This document shows positions 1-7,438 of a stretch of 12,394 nt of DNA, piece by piece. Source of the DNA: CAUZSN01 sp963582345. Lineage in GTDB: Bacteria; Planctomycetota; Planctomycetia; Planctomycetales; Planctomycetaceae. A program made the translations under genes and the position numbers. Location of the stretch: assembly GCA_963582345.1 (NCBI GenBank), contig CAUZSN010000085.1:1-12394 (forward strand), in the 5' to 3' direction. Within the stretch, counting starts at the first letter, position 1, and each line of letters opens with the position of its first letter. The notes beneath the pieces are model-generated. The model was given only the letters and a program-made list of their open reading frames with translations, made no database searches and was not told where the DNA came from.

Positions 1-95
1 TTGTCCCAGAAAGATTGCCAACAATACCTTGGTTGACTGCAGTACAAGCTGAATCGACGACACCCTTCGTCAACTGGTTCAGTAAATACGGCTAA
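1..95 (+). CDS. possible C-terminal end of a protein cut by the left edge
   Basis: From base 3 a plus-strand frame stays open for 30 codons and ends at TAA (93-95). Its last residues read PWLTAVQAESTTPFVNWFSKYG, a protein-like composition. The other two plus frames close within the first 55 bases. A perfect 7-bp inverted repeat (120-126/135-141) begins 24 bases after the stop, which would fit the end of a transcription unit. The fragment is too short to assign a family, and an open frame of 30 codons can occur by chance, so this is a tentative call. The function is unknown. Confidence 0.4.
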   Translation, partial: VPERLPTIPWLTAVQAESTTPFVNWFSKYG

Positions 96-118
96 GCCAG
101 CCGAATCGGACCCACGAG

Positions 119-142
119 TTCCCATGCAATCCAACATGGGAG
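119..142. repeat. inverted repeat, possible weak terminator hairpin
   Basis: TCCCATG (120-126) is perfectly complementary to CATGGGA (135-141) across an 8-base loop, and a T-G wobble extends it by one pair. It lies just after the stop codon at 93-95. No T-run follows, so it is not a canonical intrinsic terminator. It could be a processed 3' end or a chance repeat. Confidence 0.35.
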
Positions 143-591
143 TGACAAGTTCGCCCAACGACGACTGTAAGCTTGAACTCTTTGCCAGAAATCCAACAAT
201 TCCGCACACAAATGCACTCCGGTGAACCCAATGGCGAGCTTAAACGAATCACGAGATGATCGACAATCAAACATTCCTGCGGCCAGTCTAAATGCCGCAA
301 CGACATGGATTTACGGTGCGGCCAGGCCCAAAACAAGTAGGTTGGCCTTTCCAGGCCATCAGAAACTGTCTGGAAAAGCTGCCGTTTTGGAATTTAAAAG
401 CCAAACGACCTCAACATTTAACCGTCTTCACGCACGCCGTAGTACCGGATTAGCCAAATGATTGTAGCACTCCAGCCAATGAGGGAAAGCCAGGTGAGAA
501 ACCGGTCTAGACATAGCTGGTTCGATTCGTACAATTTCGCGGACCATTCTGGCGGCAATCGATTTACATTTCATCTCTATCTCCGCTCAAC

Positions 592-611
592 CGTAATTGT
601 GATCGATTACG
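592..611. promoter_or_regulatory. operator-like dyad upstream of the lipoprotein gene
   Basis: CGTAAT (592-597) and ATTACG (606-611) form a perfect 6-bp dyad around an 8-base spacer, 86 bases before the start at 698. The size and symmetry suit a dimeric regulator, but no known consensus was recognised and a chance dyad cannot be excluded. Confidence 0.25.
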
Positions 612-625
612 ATCCCGCAAGAATT

Positions 626-660
626 GACCTGTCCAGCGCCGTACGCTTCTGCGACAGGTC
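626..660 (+). promoter_or_regulatory. leader hairpin upstream of the lipoprotein gene
   Basis: GACCTGTC (626-633) pairs perfectly with GACAGGTC (653-660). The 19-base interior can pair further: CAG (634-636) with CTG (649-651), leaving one bulged C. The structure ends 37 bases before the ATG at 698 and about 23 bases before the AAAGGA ribosome binding site. It may affect leader stability or translation, or be the end of an upstream transcript. No T-run follows, so a terminator is less likely. Confidence 0.35.
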
Positions 661-697
661 GTTTGGGCTTCAACAATTGATCCAAAGGACCCTTCAC

Positions 698-1546
698 ATG
701 AAAACAAGGCCAATGCCACATCACATTCTGATTGGACTGACTGTGATGACGATCGCCGGATGCTTTCCGTACAATCCATATGGATACAACCAGTCCTATG
801 GCCCGTATTCATTGCCACCTGGAAACATCGTTCCTCGTGCCGGGGCCGGCCAGGGAGCCTACTTGTCACCGAACGATTTTTCCTCCGGCACGCCGGCGTA
901 CACTCCCACACAAACTTTGCATTGGCATCAATCGCAACAAACTCATTCAGCCGGACGAAACGATGTCCGTCGCGGTGGTGGAAGTCAGGATGTCTTCGAG
1001 GAACCGCTAAGTGGCAAGATTGTTCCTAATCCAAGAGTCTTGGATGAACCACTCAAAACGAATTCAAACGTCATCGATTCTCCCCTGAGCCTGAACGATT
1101 CATTTTTCGATCCGAAGGTGGTCGCGGCCTCGAGCGTCAACACATCTGACTCATCATCGGACGAAAACGGTCAGTTCACCTCCCCAAAATCGTTCGAGCC
1201 GGCTGCTTTAGTCAGTCAGTTGGCCGAAAAGATCTCCAACACCTCTCTGAATGAGCCGAACCCGTATGCGTATGACAAGAATTACACGTGGCTCCGCGGT
1301 GTCGTCGAATATGACAAGCAGGACAATTTGTGGCATTTGCTATATGACATTACTCCGGACGCCACCGATCAGTTTGGCGGTGAAGTCACTTTAATCGACG
1401 ATTCAAGGCTGAATGTACTCCGTAATGGAGAGATAATCCTAATCGATGGTCACGTTGACGACACCATGCGTGACCAACTTGGAAAACCCGGCTACCGGAT
1501 CGAACGCTTTTCGCGACTCGTTCCAAAGGACCAGAGTACAAATTGA
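698..1546 (+). CDS. predicted lipoprotein, function unknown
   Basis: A 282-residue protein. The frame is open back to 458, but ATG 698 is preferred: AAAGGA sits at 684-689, 8 bases upstream, and the first 22 residues form a lipoprotein signal (basic MKTRP start, hydrophobic ILIGLTVMTI, lipobox I-A-G-C at residues 19-22). Cys22 would be lipidated and the protein anchored to a membrane facing the periplasm. Residues 23-70 are rich in Pro, Tyr, Gly and Asn, and residues 70-185 are polar and probably disordered. The C-terminal ~85 residues (from Y196, starting YTWLRGVVEYDK) look folded. Alternating strands with G-V-V, LIDGHVDD and YRIERF resemble a small beta-barrel (OB-like) domain; that is inference from strand pattern. 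I do not recognise a named family. It stands alone, about 300 bases before glnE. Confidence 0.8.
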   Translation: MKTRPMPHHILIGLTVMTIAGCFPYNPYGYNQSYGPYSLPPGNIVPRAGAGQGAYLSPNDFSSGTPAYTPTQTLHWHQSQQTHSAGRNDVRRGGGSQDVFEEPLSGKIVPNPRVLDEPLKTNSNVIDSPLSLNDSFFDPKVVAASSVNTSDSSSDENGQFTSPKSFEPAALVSQLAEKISNTSLNEPNPYAYDKNYTWLRGVVEYDKQDNLWHLLYDITPDATDQFGGEVTLIDDSRLNVLRNGEIILIDGHVDDTMRDQLGKPGYRIERFSRLVPKDQSTN

Positions 1547-1844
1547 CGTCCATTCTTTTGACTGACGAAGCCAAATAATCGTTAGTCGCATGCCTGTAAA
1601 CGGTGTTTTTCACACTGCCCCAACACCATCGGCACTCGCTAGCCGCAGTGCTGACGGTCAGTCACAGATGCTTCTCTGAGTTGACCGCTTCCGGTCTGGT
1701 TCGCTTTGGTGGATGGCATCCATTATCACTGTGTCTCCCAGGGACAGTGTGTATCGTTCTGGCATGCTGACCAGCTCCACAGTAGAATTTCTTTGTGGTT
1801 ACTAGAAGCCGTATTTCGATTACCGTTGGGTCAGATTCGGGAAA
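1547..1844. other. intergenic region before glnE
   Basis: This stretch of about 300 bases holds a 9-bp imperfect hairpin just after the lipoprotein stop (GACTGACGA 1560-1568 with TCGTTAGTC 1579-1587, one wobble, no T-run). It also holds a 29-codon ATG frame (1590-1679) with no ribosome binding site, which I do not call a gene. A second dyad, CCACA (1777-1781)/TGTGG (1794-1798), overlaps the candidate glnE promoter. Confidence 0.4.
1759..1788 (+). promoter_or_regulatory. candidate sigma70-type promoter for glnE
   Basis: CTGGCA (1759-1764, 4 of 6 to TTGACA) and TAGAAT (1783-1788, 5 of 6 to TATAAT) are separated by 18 bases. Transcription would start near 1795, giving a leader of about 50 bases before the glnE ATG. 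The -10 element lies inside the loop of the CCACA/TGTGG dyad (1777-1798), where a regulator could compete. Weak evidence on sequence alone. Confidence 0.25.
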
Positions 1845-4800
1845 ATGATGTTGGCCGAACTACCAAGTTTGCTGCGTCCCGGCGAGCTGACCGACGACGA
1901 AATCAAACGACTGCTGACGTCAGTGGGCTTGGCAGATTGGCGCAAAGCACATCATCGTCTGCTGGCTCTGGCGGCCGACGACGTCTCTCGGTGTTCGCTG
2001 GAAAAATGCCTTCCGATGCTCTTGACTTCGCTATCGGACGCGGCGACGCCTGATGGTTCGCTAGTGAACTTCGATCGATTTGCACAATGTGTGCCAGACT
2101 CGGCCAAGTTATTCGAGTATCTGGCACAAAACCCCAGGGCCGTTGAAATCTTGATCAAACTGTTTGTCGGTAGCCAGTTTCTGACGGAAATTCTTCTACG
2201 CAATCCAATCTATCTGGACCGGCTGACGCAACACAAGCGATTGGCTGAATTCAAAAGTCGGCAAGAGTTTGTCGAGGAGGCACGTCAGGCATACTCTGAC
2301 GAAACGAATATCGAGGACAAATTTGACGCACTGCGTCGTTTCCAACGTTGGGAGCTGCTGCGCATCGGAGCGTGCGATTCGTTCGGACTCATGGATCTCA
2401 AGACAGTCACCGTCCAACTTTCGCTGCTGGCCGACAGCATCGTGCAATCATGTTTGGCAGTTTCAGCTTCCAAACTTCAGGTTTCTCTGAACGGTTTTTC
2501 AGTTCTGGCGTTGGGAAAATTAGGTGGAGAAGAACTGAACTACAGTTCCGACATCGACCTGGTATTCGTCGCCGACTCGGACGCGGCCAAGTACTGGCAA
2601 CTCGGCCAGCGGCTGATCAAGTCGCTGATCAGTTCGAGCGCGGAAGGCTTTCTGTATCGCACCGACATGCGTTTGCGTCCGTGGGGACGTTCCGGGCCGC
2701 TGGTCACGGCGATCAATACTTATGTCGACTATCTACAAAACCACGGGATGCTTTGGGAAAAGCAAGCAATGTTGAAAGCGCGTGTCATCGCCGGAAGCAC
2801 GAATGTAGGTAATGAATTCCTTCAGCGAGTCGAACCTATGATTTTCAGACTGCCGGTCGACCGGATGCGTGACAGTATTCGGGAAATGAAAGAACGTATT
2901 GAAACCGAACTGGATCGTCAGGGAAAAAGATGGGGTGAAGTAAAATCGGGCACTGGATCGATTCGTGACATCGAATTTGTCACTCAGTTCCTGCAGCTCG
3001 CTCACGGTGGTCAGCACCCGGCAGTCCGCAGCATCAACACGTTGGACGGTCTAACTCGATTGGCTGACTTTGGTTTTCTGCACGGCAGTGAATACAGACA
3101 TTTGACCAGCGGATACCAGTTCTTCAGGAAGATTGAACACTCACTGCAACTGATGCACCACAAACAGACACATGCTCTGCCAGACGACTCGCGGGAATTG
3201 GCCTATCTGGCTAGGCGGTTGGACTTTCCCAACGCCGATCAGTTCTTGACGTATTATCAACGTCATTGTTCCGCGGTCCGCGCAATTTACAACAATTACA
3301 TAGGTAATGCCGACGTACCGTTCGAAACGGTGTCGTGGTCGGCAGCAGACCAATTGCCTGAACACATTGCACGCATGGAGCCGTCATATTCCAAGATATT
3401 CTCTGACGAGGAAATTGATCGTCACGCCGAAATGCTGGAACGAATTTCCGAGAACAACATCGTGGAACTCGATGCCCATTCTGTGCGTGACGGATATTGG
3501 CAGGTGACCCTAGTAGGATTCGACCACCGAGGCGATTTGTCGCTGATCTGCGGGTTATTGTTTGCTTACGGTTTCAATATTTGGTCCGGGAATGTATTTA
3601 CCGACGAACAGGTCGACGTCCGTCAAAGGGACAGAATACGCGCCGGGACAGTGCGATCGAGTCAATCGCGAAGTGCGGCTGCGCGGAAGTTTATTAACGT
3701 GTTTACCCTGCGGCCGCTGCCAGAACGGATGCTGCCGGATGTATGGACTCGCTACAGGGATGATTTGGCAGAACTTCTGCAATTGGTACAGTCCGGCAAC
3801 CGCCGTGAGGCTCAGGGCCGACTGGCGAAAAGAGTCGCCAACGCACTGTGCGAAATTCGCGATTCTGCCACGACCCTATACCCTGTCGACATCCTGATTG
3901 ACAACGACTCCTCGCCCCGAACAACAGCGCTCCACATCCGCGCGGAAGATACCAGCGGATTTCTTTACGAATTGGCTAATGCACTGGCAATGGCCAGGAT
4001 CGATATCGTCCGTGTCATCATTGCATCAATAGGAAATCAAGTCGTCGACACTCTTTTTATCACTGATGAATCGAGTAACAAGATTACAGACGCCGATAAG
4101 CAACGCGAGCTACGGGCTGCCGTTGTATTAATTAAACACTTTACGCATTTGTTGCCTCGATCTCCCAATCCTGAGACGGCCTTAGTGCACTTTCGCGACT
4201 TTCTGGAGCAATTGTTTCTGCAACCACATTGGGTCGATGAACTGTCGTCGTTGACTCGTTTCGATGTGCTTGATGCGCTAGCCCGCCTGTTGGGCGTAAG
4301 TGATTTTTTGTGGCAAGACTTTTTGCGTCTGCAACACACGAATCTGTTTCCCGTGGTGAAGGACATCCAGGCTCTGCAGGAGCGAAAAGCAAAGGAAGAA
4401 CTCCAGGCCAAACTTCGGGACGAGTTGAATTCGGCAACAGGCCCACATGATCAGCGTACGAAGTTGAACGCATTCAAGGACCGCGAAATGTTCCGTGCCG
4501 ACATGCGACACATCCTGGGACAGATTAGTGAATTTGGACAGTTTTCCGAAGAACTGACAGACGTGGCCGAGATCGTCGTAGCCGAGGCGTATCGGATTTG
4601 CGACCAAGAACTTCGTAACCGATACGGCGCTCCGAAGATTGGTTCCGACTTCCCCTGCTCGTTCAGTATTTGCGCTTTGGGCAAGTTTGGTGGACGCGAA
4701 TTAGGATTCGCGTCGGATATCGAGCTGATGTTCGTTTATGACGAAATTGGACAGACCAGTGAGGAATGGAACATTTCCTCGGCCGAATTTTTCCTGAAAC

Positions 4801-5504
4801 TGATCGAGGCGTTTACGCATGCGATTCAGGCGAAGCGCGCGGGGATTTTTCAAATCGACTTGCGATTGCGCCCATACGGACGGGCCGGCAGTCCAGCCGT
4901 CTCGTTCGACGCGTTCCGCCAATATTTCAAACCGCACGGCGCAGCTTGGCCCTATGAACGTCAGGCGCTCGTGAAACTGCGGCCAATAACCGGTGATCAA
5001 CGGTTTGGAGACAAAGTCTGCCGGCTGCGAGATGAGCTGATTTACACTGCGGAACCCTTCGATGTGGCAGCAATGCGTGCAATGCGTGAGAAACAAGTTC
5101 GGCAGTTAGTGAAGGCGGGTACCGTGAATGCAAAACTCAGCCCCGGTGGACTAGTCGATTGCGAATACTTGGTCCAAGGTCTGCAAATAACGTATGGTCA
5201 CCGCGATCAGTCTTTAAGGACAACGAATACCTGTCAGGCAATGACGGCTCTGGAACAGGCGAACATCATTTCGACCGATGCCCATTCTCATCTTCGCAAA
5301 GCCTACATGTTTCAACGACGGCTGATTGATGCACTTCGTATGGTACGTGGCGATGCGCATGATTTGACAGTCCCGCCGGCCGATGGTGAGGAATTCGAAT
5401 TCCTTGCTCGCCGACTGGGATATCGCAACGACCTGGCTCGCTTGCAGAACGATCTAGAACAACACAGCCTGCGAGTGCTCGAATTGCAACGATTACTGGA
5501 TTGA
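1845..5504 (+). CDS. glnE: bifunctional glutamine synthetase adenylyltransferase/adenylyl-removase with central ACT-like module
   Basis: GlnE attaches AMP to glutamine synthetase (inactivating it) and removes it, setting nitrogen assimilation in the cytoplasm. The 1219 residues are in the GlnE order. The N-terminal (removase) nucleotidyltransferase domain has LGKLGGEELNYSSDIDLVF, with D236 and D238, and M-R-L-R-P-W-G at about 275-281. A helical domain with SIRDIEFVTQFLQL follows. The C-terminal (transferase) domain has GKFGGRELGFASDIELMF, with D958 and E960, then LRLRPYGRAGSP and a second helical domain with LSPGGLVDCEYLVQGLQ. E. coli GlnE is 946 residues; the extra ~270 lie mainly at about 549-790. 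There, two ACT-like segments (around 549-650 and 690-775) resemble the C-terminal end of GlnD, with E-D-T-S-G-F-L-Y at 701-708. The start is forced: an in-frame TAG at 1803-1805 leaves only ATG 1845 or 1848, without a good ribosome binding site. No glnA, glnB or glnD lies in the window. Confidence 0.95.
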   Translation: MMLAELPSLLRPGELTDDEIKRLLTSVGLADWRKAHHRLLALAADDVSRCSLEKCLPMLLTSLSDAATPDGSLVNFDRFAQCVPDSAKLFEYLAQNPRAVEILIKLFVGSQFLTEILLRNPIYLDRLTQHKRLAEFKSRQEFVEEARQAYSDETNIEDKFDALRRFQRWELLRIGACDSFGLMDLKTVTVQLSLLADSIVQSCLAVSASKLQVSLNGFSVLALGKLGGEELNYSSDIDLVFVADSDAAKYWQLGQRLIKSLISSSAEGFLYRTDMRLRPWGRSGPLVTAINTYVDYLQNHGMLWEKQAMLKARVIAGSTNVGNEFLQRVEPMIFRLPVDRMRDSIREMKERIETELDRQGKRWGEVKSGTGSIRDIEFVTQFLQLAHGGQHPAVRSINTLDGLTRLADFGFLHGSEYRHLTSGYQFFRKIEHSLQLMHHKQTHALPDDSRELAYLARRLDFPNADQFLTYYQRHCSAVRAIYNNYIGNADVPFETVSWSAADQLPEHIARMEPSYSKIFSDEEIDRHAEMLERISENNIVELDAHSVRDGYWQVTLVGFDHRGDLSLICGLLFAYGFNIWSGNVFTDEQVDVRQRDRIRAGTVRSSQSRSAAARKFINVFTLRPLPERMLPDVWTRYRDDLAELLQLVQSGNRREAQGRLAKRVANALCEIRDSATTLYPVDILIDNDSSPRTTALHIRAEDTSGFLYELANALAMARIDIVRVIIASIGNQVVDTLFITDESSNKITDADKQRELRAAVVLIKHFTHLLPRSPNPETALVHFRDFLEQLFLQPHWVDELSSLTRFDVLDALARLLGVSDFLWQDFLRLQHTNLFPVVKDIQALQERKAKEELQAKLRDELNSATGPHDQRTKLNAFKDREMFRADMRHILGQISEFGQFSEELTDVAEIVVAEAYRICDQELRNRYGAPKIGSDFPCSFSICALGKFGGRELGFASDIELMFVYDEIGQTSEEWNISSAEFFLKLIEAFTHAIQAKRAGIFQIDLRLRPYGRAGSPAVSFDAFRQYFKPHGAAWPYERQALVKLRPITGDQRFGDKVCRLRDELIYTAEPFDVAAMRAMREKQVRQLVKAGTVNAKLSPGGLVDCEYLVQGLQITYGHRDQSLRTTNTCQAMTALEQANIISTDAHSHLRKAYMFQRRLIDALRMVRGDAHDLTVPPADGEEFEFLARRLGYRNDLARLQNDLEQHSLRVLELQRLLD

Positions 5505-5679
5505 ATGCTGTCGAAAATAGCCGACGAAAATAGTTAACGAATCGCTGATGCAAACTTGACATTACTGGTGACACTTTGGTTCCGTCTCGCTAAAGTGGAA
5601 AGCGTTGGAAATCGCTCAGTCAAGTTGAACACATGGTACATTAGAGGGTTTTTATAAATGGCCGAAGAAGGAGAGTGAC
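5505..5679. other. intergenic region between glnE and the cysteine-motif gene
   Basis: No clear terminator follows glnE. A 9-bp direct repeat CGAAAATAG occurs at 5512-5520 and 5525-5533. A perfect -35 hexamer TTGACA lies at 5556-5561, but no acceptable -10 stands 16-19 bases downstream, so no promoter is called. The ribosome binding site AAGGAG (5668-5673) for the next gene is strong. Confidence 0.35.
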
Positions 5680-6135
5680 ATGAAAAACTATTCGTCAGTG
5701 GCAATCATTGCGGTCGCGTTGTCGGCAAATGTACTGTTGGCCCAATATGAAATTCCAAAAAACAAGATCAATCTGAAGGGCATCAAATGTGTCGTGACGG
5801 GTAATGCGGCGCAGGACCGCGAGGGAACCAGCGCTGTATATAAAGGCGGAAAAGTTTTCTTCTGTTGTCGCGGGTGTCCGAAGGCTTTTGAGAAGGATGG
5901 CAAGAAATTTTCCGCTAAAGCCAATCATCAGCTTGTGGCAACCAAACAGGCCAAACAGGTCAAATGTGTGTTCACGAAGAGAAGGCTGAACCCGAGGACA
6001 CAGATTAGGGTCCAAGGAGTCGAAATAACCTTTTGCTGCAGTAGCTGTATGAAAAAGTCGCTAGACTCGACGGACCAGATTGAAATGCTTTTCAACGACA
6101 AACAATTCGCCAATGGCTACCAAGTCAGACATTAA
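5680..6135 (+). CDS. secreted protein with two C-x(n)-CC-x2-C metal-binding-like (TRASH/YHS-like) motifs
   Basis: A 151-residue protein with AAGGAG 6 bases before its ATG. A signal peptide covers residues 1-21 (KNY start, hydrophobic VAIIAVALSANVLL, likely cut after A21), so the product is probably periplasmic or exported. The mature part is two copies of one unit. The first has C37, then FFCC at 60-63 and C66, followed by KAFEKDGKKF. The second has C96, then FCC at 118-120 and C123, followed by KK. The spacing C-x24-CC-x2-C versus C-x22-CC-x2-C suggests an internal duplication. The pattern resembles TRASH/YHS-type cysteine domains, which bind metals. Similar duplicated small proteins are, to my knowledge, common in planctomycetes. 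Metal binding is inference and the partner process is unknown. It is a single-gene unit closed by the terminator at 6176-6208. Confidence 0.85.
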   Translation: MKNYSSVAIIAVALSANVLLAQYEIPKNKINLKGIKCVVTGNAAQDREGTSAVYKGGKVFFCCRGCPKAFEKDGKKFSAKANHQLVATKQAKQVKCVFTKRRLNPRTQIRVQGVEITFCCSSCMKKSLDSTDQIEMLFNDKQFANGYQVRH

Positions 6136-6175
6136 AAGAAAATTTAAAATTCGTTACGGGAATATAACATCCCAC

Positions 6176-6208
6176 AGGGCATCCTGAACGAACCAGGGTG
6201 CCCTTTTT
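6176..6208 (+). terminator. intrinsic terminator after the cysteine-motif gene
   Basis: AGGGCATCCTG (6176-6186) pairs with CAGGGTGCCCT (6194-6204) over 11 bp with a single G-T wobble and a 7-base loop, followed directly by TTTTT. It starts 40 bases after the stop codon at 6135. This is a textbook rho-independent terminator and separates the gene from the polysaccharide pair downstream. Confidence 0.85.
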
Positions 6209-6306
6209 AGTTGCAATGTAGTCATCACCGATCATCGCGATTAAGATTGTGGACTCGGAAATTTTCTTTTCGTCCTTTTTGAAGTCCTCATCAGGTTTTT
6301 AGATCC

Positions 6307-7434
6307 ATGTTGTTTTTTGTAGCGACGTGCATCGTCCCAGCATTTCTTATTTCGTTCCTCATAACGGCAGTCATACGCAAATGGGCGCCCAAGTTGGACC
6401 TAGTGGATCAACCTGCTGACCGCAAAGTCCACACCACAACAACACCGCTAGGCGGTGGAATTGCGATCTGGATCGGTGTGGTTGCTCCGCTGGCGGCGGT
6501 CCAGAGTATCGCCTGGGTCCTAACTCGCAGCGAATCGCCAGCACAATGGCTACCCGCTCAATTTTTGATTCATCTAGACGGCGTGCTGTATCGTTCGGGT
6601 CAATTGTGGAGCATTGTGGCAGCGGCAACTATTCTGGCGGTACTGGGACTGATTGACGATCTACGTGGACTGCACTGGTTGCCACGACTTCTGGTGCAGT
6701 TTTTCGTGGCCGCTGGATTGGTAATTTGGGGCGACGTTCGAGCGACCATCACTATGGATTTCGTTCCACTACCATGGCTGGGAGTCGTGGCGACGACCGT
6801 GTGGATTATCGTGCTTGTCAACTCGTTCAATTTCTTGGACAACATGGACGGACTGTCATCGGGAATTGCATTGATTGCGTCAATCTTGTTTGCCGTCGTC
6901 ATGCTGACGTCTCACGAACCACATTGGCTGGTGGGCGGAGTATTGTTGGTTTTGGCCGGCTCGCTAACCGGATTTCTATTGCACAATTGGCCACCGGCGA
7001 AGATCTTCATGGGAGATTCGGGAAGCTATTTCATAGGACTCATGTTGGGCTGCATGGCCGTCTTAGGAACATTTTATGAATACGCTTCCGACGGCCGGTC
7101 CGGCAAACATGTCATTCTAGCTCCACTGTGCATTCTGGCAATTCCCTTATATGACTTTGGTTCGGTGATGTTGATTCGGGTGTTAGCGAGACGAAGTCCG
7201 TTTCATCCCGACAAGAGTCACTTTTCGCATCGATTAGTCGAGTTGGGATTGAAGCCGCGCAATGCGGTGTTGACGATTCATTTAGCAACGTTGACCACTG
7301 GCTTGGGGGCGCTGCTATTGTACCGCGTGAAAGACTGGGCAGCTGCGTTTTTGATTATCGCATTAATCGCCTGCGTTTTGGCAATTGTGGCCATCTTGGA
7401 GACCGTCGGCCGGAAAACCGACGGAAAGTCATGA
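6307..7434 (+). CDS. polyprenyl-phosphate sugar-1-phosphate transferase, WecA/TagO/MraY family
   Basis: A 375-residue multi-pass inner-membrane enzyme. The family moves a sugar-1-phosphate (commonly GlcNAc-1-P) from a UDP-sugar to undecaprenyl phosphate, the first step in making O-antigen, teichoic acid or exopolysaccharide units. Signatures in order: D-Q-P-x2-R-K-V-H with PLGGG near residues 36-50; the acidic pair D117-D118 in GLIDDLRG; NFLDNMDGL with D178 and D181; GDSGSYFIG from G236; and FHPDKSHFSHRL (299-310) with H300, H305 and H308, the cytoplasmic His loop. Length and about ten hydrophobic segments suit WecA/TagO rather than MraY. ATG 6307 begins a membrane segment directly, and the ribosome binding site is weak (AGG near 6294). 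It is followed after 4 bases by the Wzy/WaaL-like gene, so the two are probably one operon. The sugar specificity cannot be read from the sequence. Confidence 0.92.
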   Translation: MLFFVATCIVPAFLISFLITAVIRKWAPKLDLVDQPADRKVHTTTTPLGGGIAIWIGVVAPLAAVQSIAWVLTRSESPAQWLPAQFLIHLDGVLYRSGQLWSIVAAATILAVLGLIDDLRGLHWLPRLLVQFFVAAGLVIWGDVRATITMDFVPLPWLGVVATTVWIIVLVNSFNFLDNMDGLSSGIALIASILFAVVMLTSHEPHWLVGGVLLVLAGSLTGFLLHNWPPAKIFMGDSGSYFIGLMLGCMAVLGTFYEYASDGRSGKHVILAPLCILAIPLYDFGSVMLIRVLARRSPFHPDKSHFSHRLVELGLKPRNAVLTIHLATLTTGLGALLLYRVKDWAAAFLIIALIACVLAIVAILETVGRKTDGKS

Positions 7435-7438
7435 CGCA

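Larger units (their letters stand above)
96..697. other. gene-free stretch upstream of the lipoprotein gene
   Basis: No frame on either strand here has a convincing start, ribosome binding site and protein-like composition together. The frame of the next gene is open back to 458, but the lipoprotein signal fixes that gene's start at 698. What can be seen are inverted repeats: TCCCATG/CATGGGA at 120-141, TGGCCT-TTCC-AGGCCA at 343-358, CGTAAT-N8-ATTACG at 592-611 and GACCTGTC/GACAGGTC at 626-660. The last two lie in the likely promoter or leader of the lipoprotein gene. No -35/-10 pair stood out. Confidence 0.5.

Noticed and set aside
222..461. Plus-strand open frame of 79 codons starting at GTG
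   Set aside because: There is no ribosome binding site, the composition is not protein-like, and it has no neighbour that would support it.
458..697. Upstream extension of the lipoprotein frame by 80 codons
   Set aside because: The lipoprotein signal with lipobox and a well-placed ribosome binding site begin at 698. The extension has no ribosome binding site and would bury the signal peptide.
1590..1679. 29-codon ATG frame between the lipoprotein gene and glnE
   Set aside because: No ribosome binding site and a low-information product. Random ATG frames of this length are expected.
1706..2053. Plus-strand frame of 115 codons overlapping the start of glnE
   Set aside because: It overlaps the strongly supported glnE in another frame and its product has no motif; treated as a shadow.
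4037..5096. Several 100-130-codon minus-strand frames inside glnE
   Set aside because: They lie opposite highly conserved GlnE domains and have unusual compositions, so they are antisense shadows of glnE codon use.
5512..5533. Direct repeat CGAAAATAG twice with a 13-base period
   Set aside because: Only two short AT-rich copies just after glnE; probably chance.
5556..5561. Perfect TTGACA upstream of the cysteine-motif gene
   Set aside because: No acceptable -10 element is found at 16-19 bases, so a promoter is not called.
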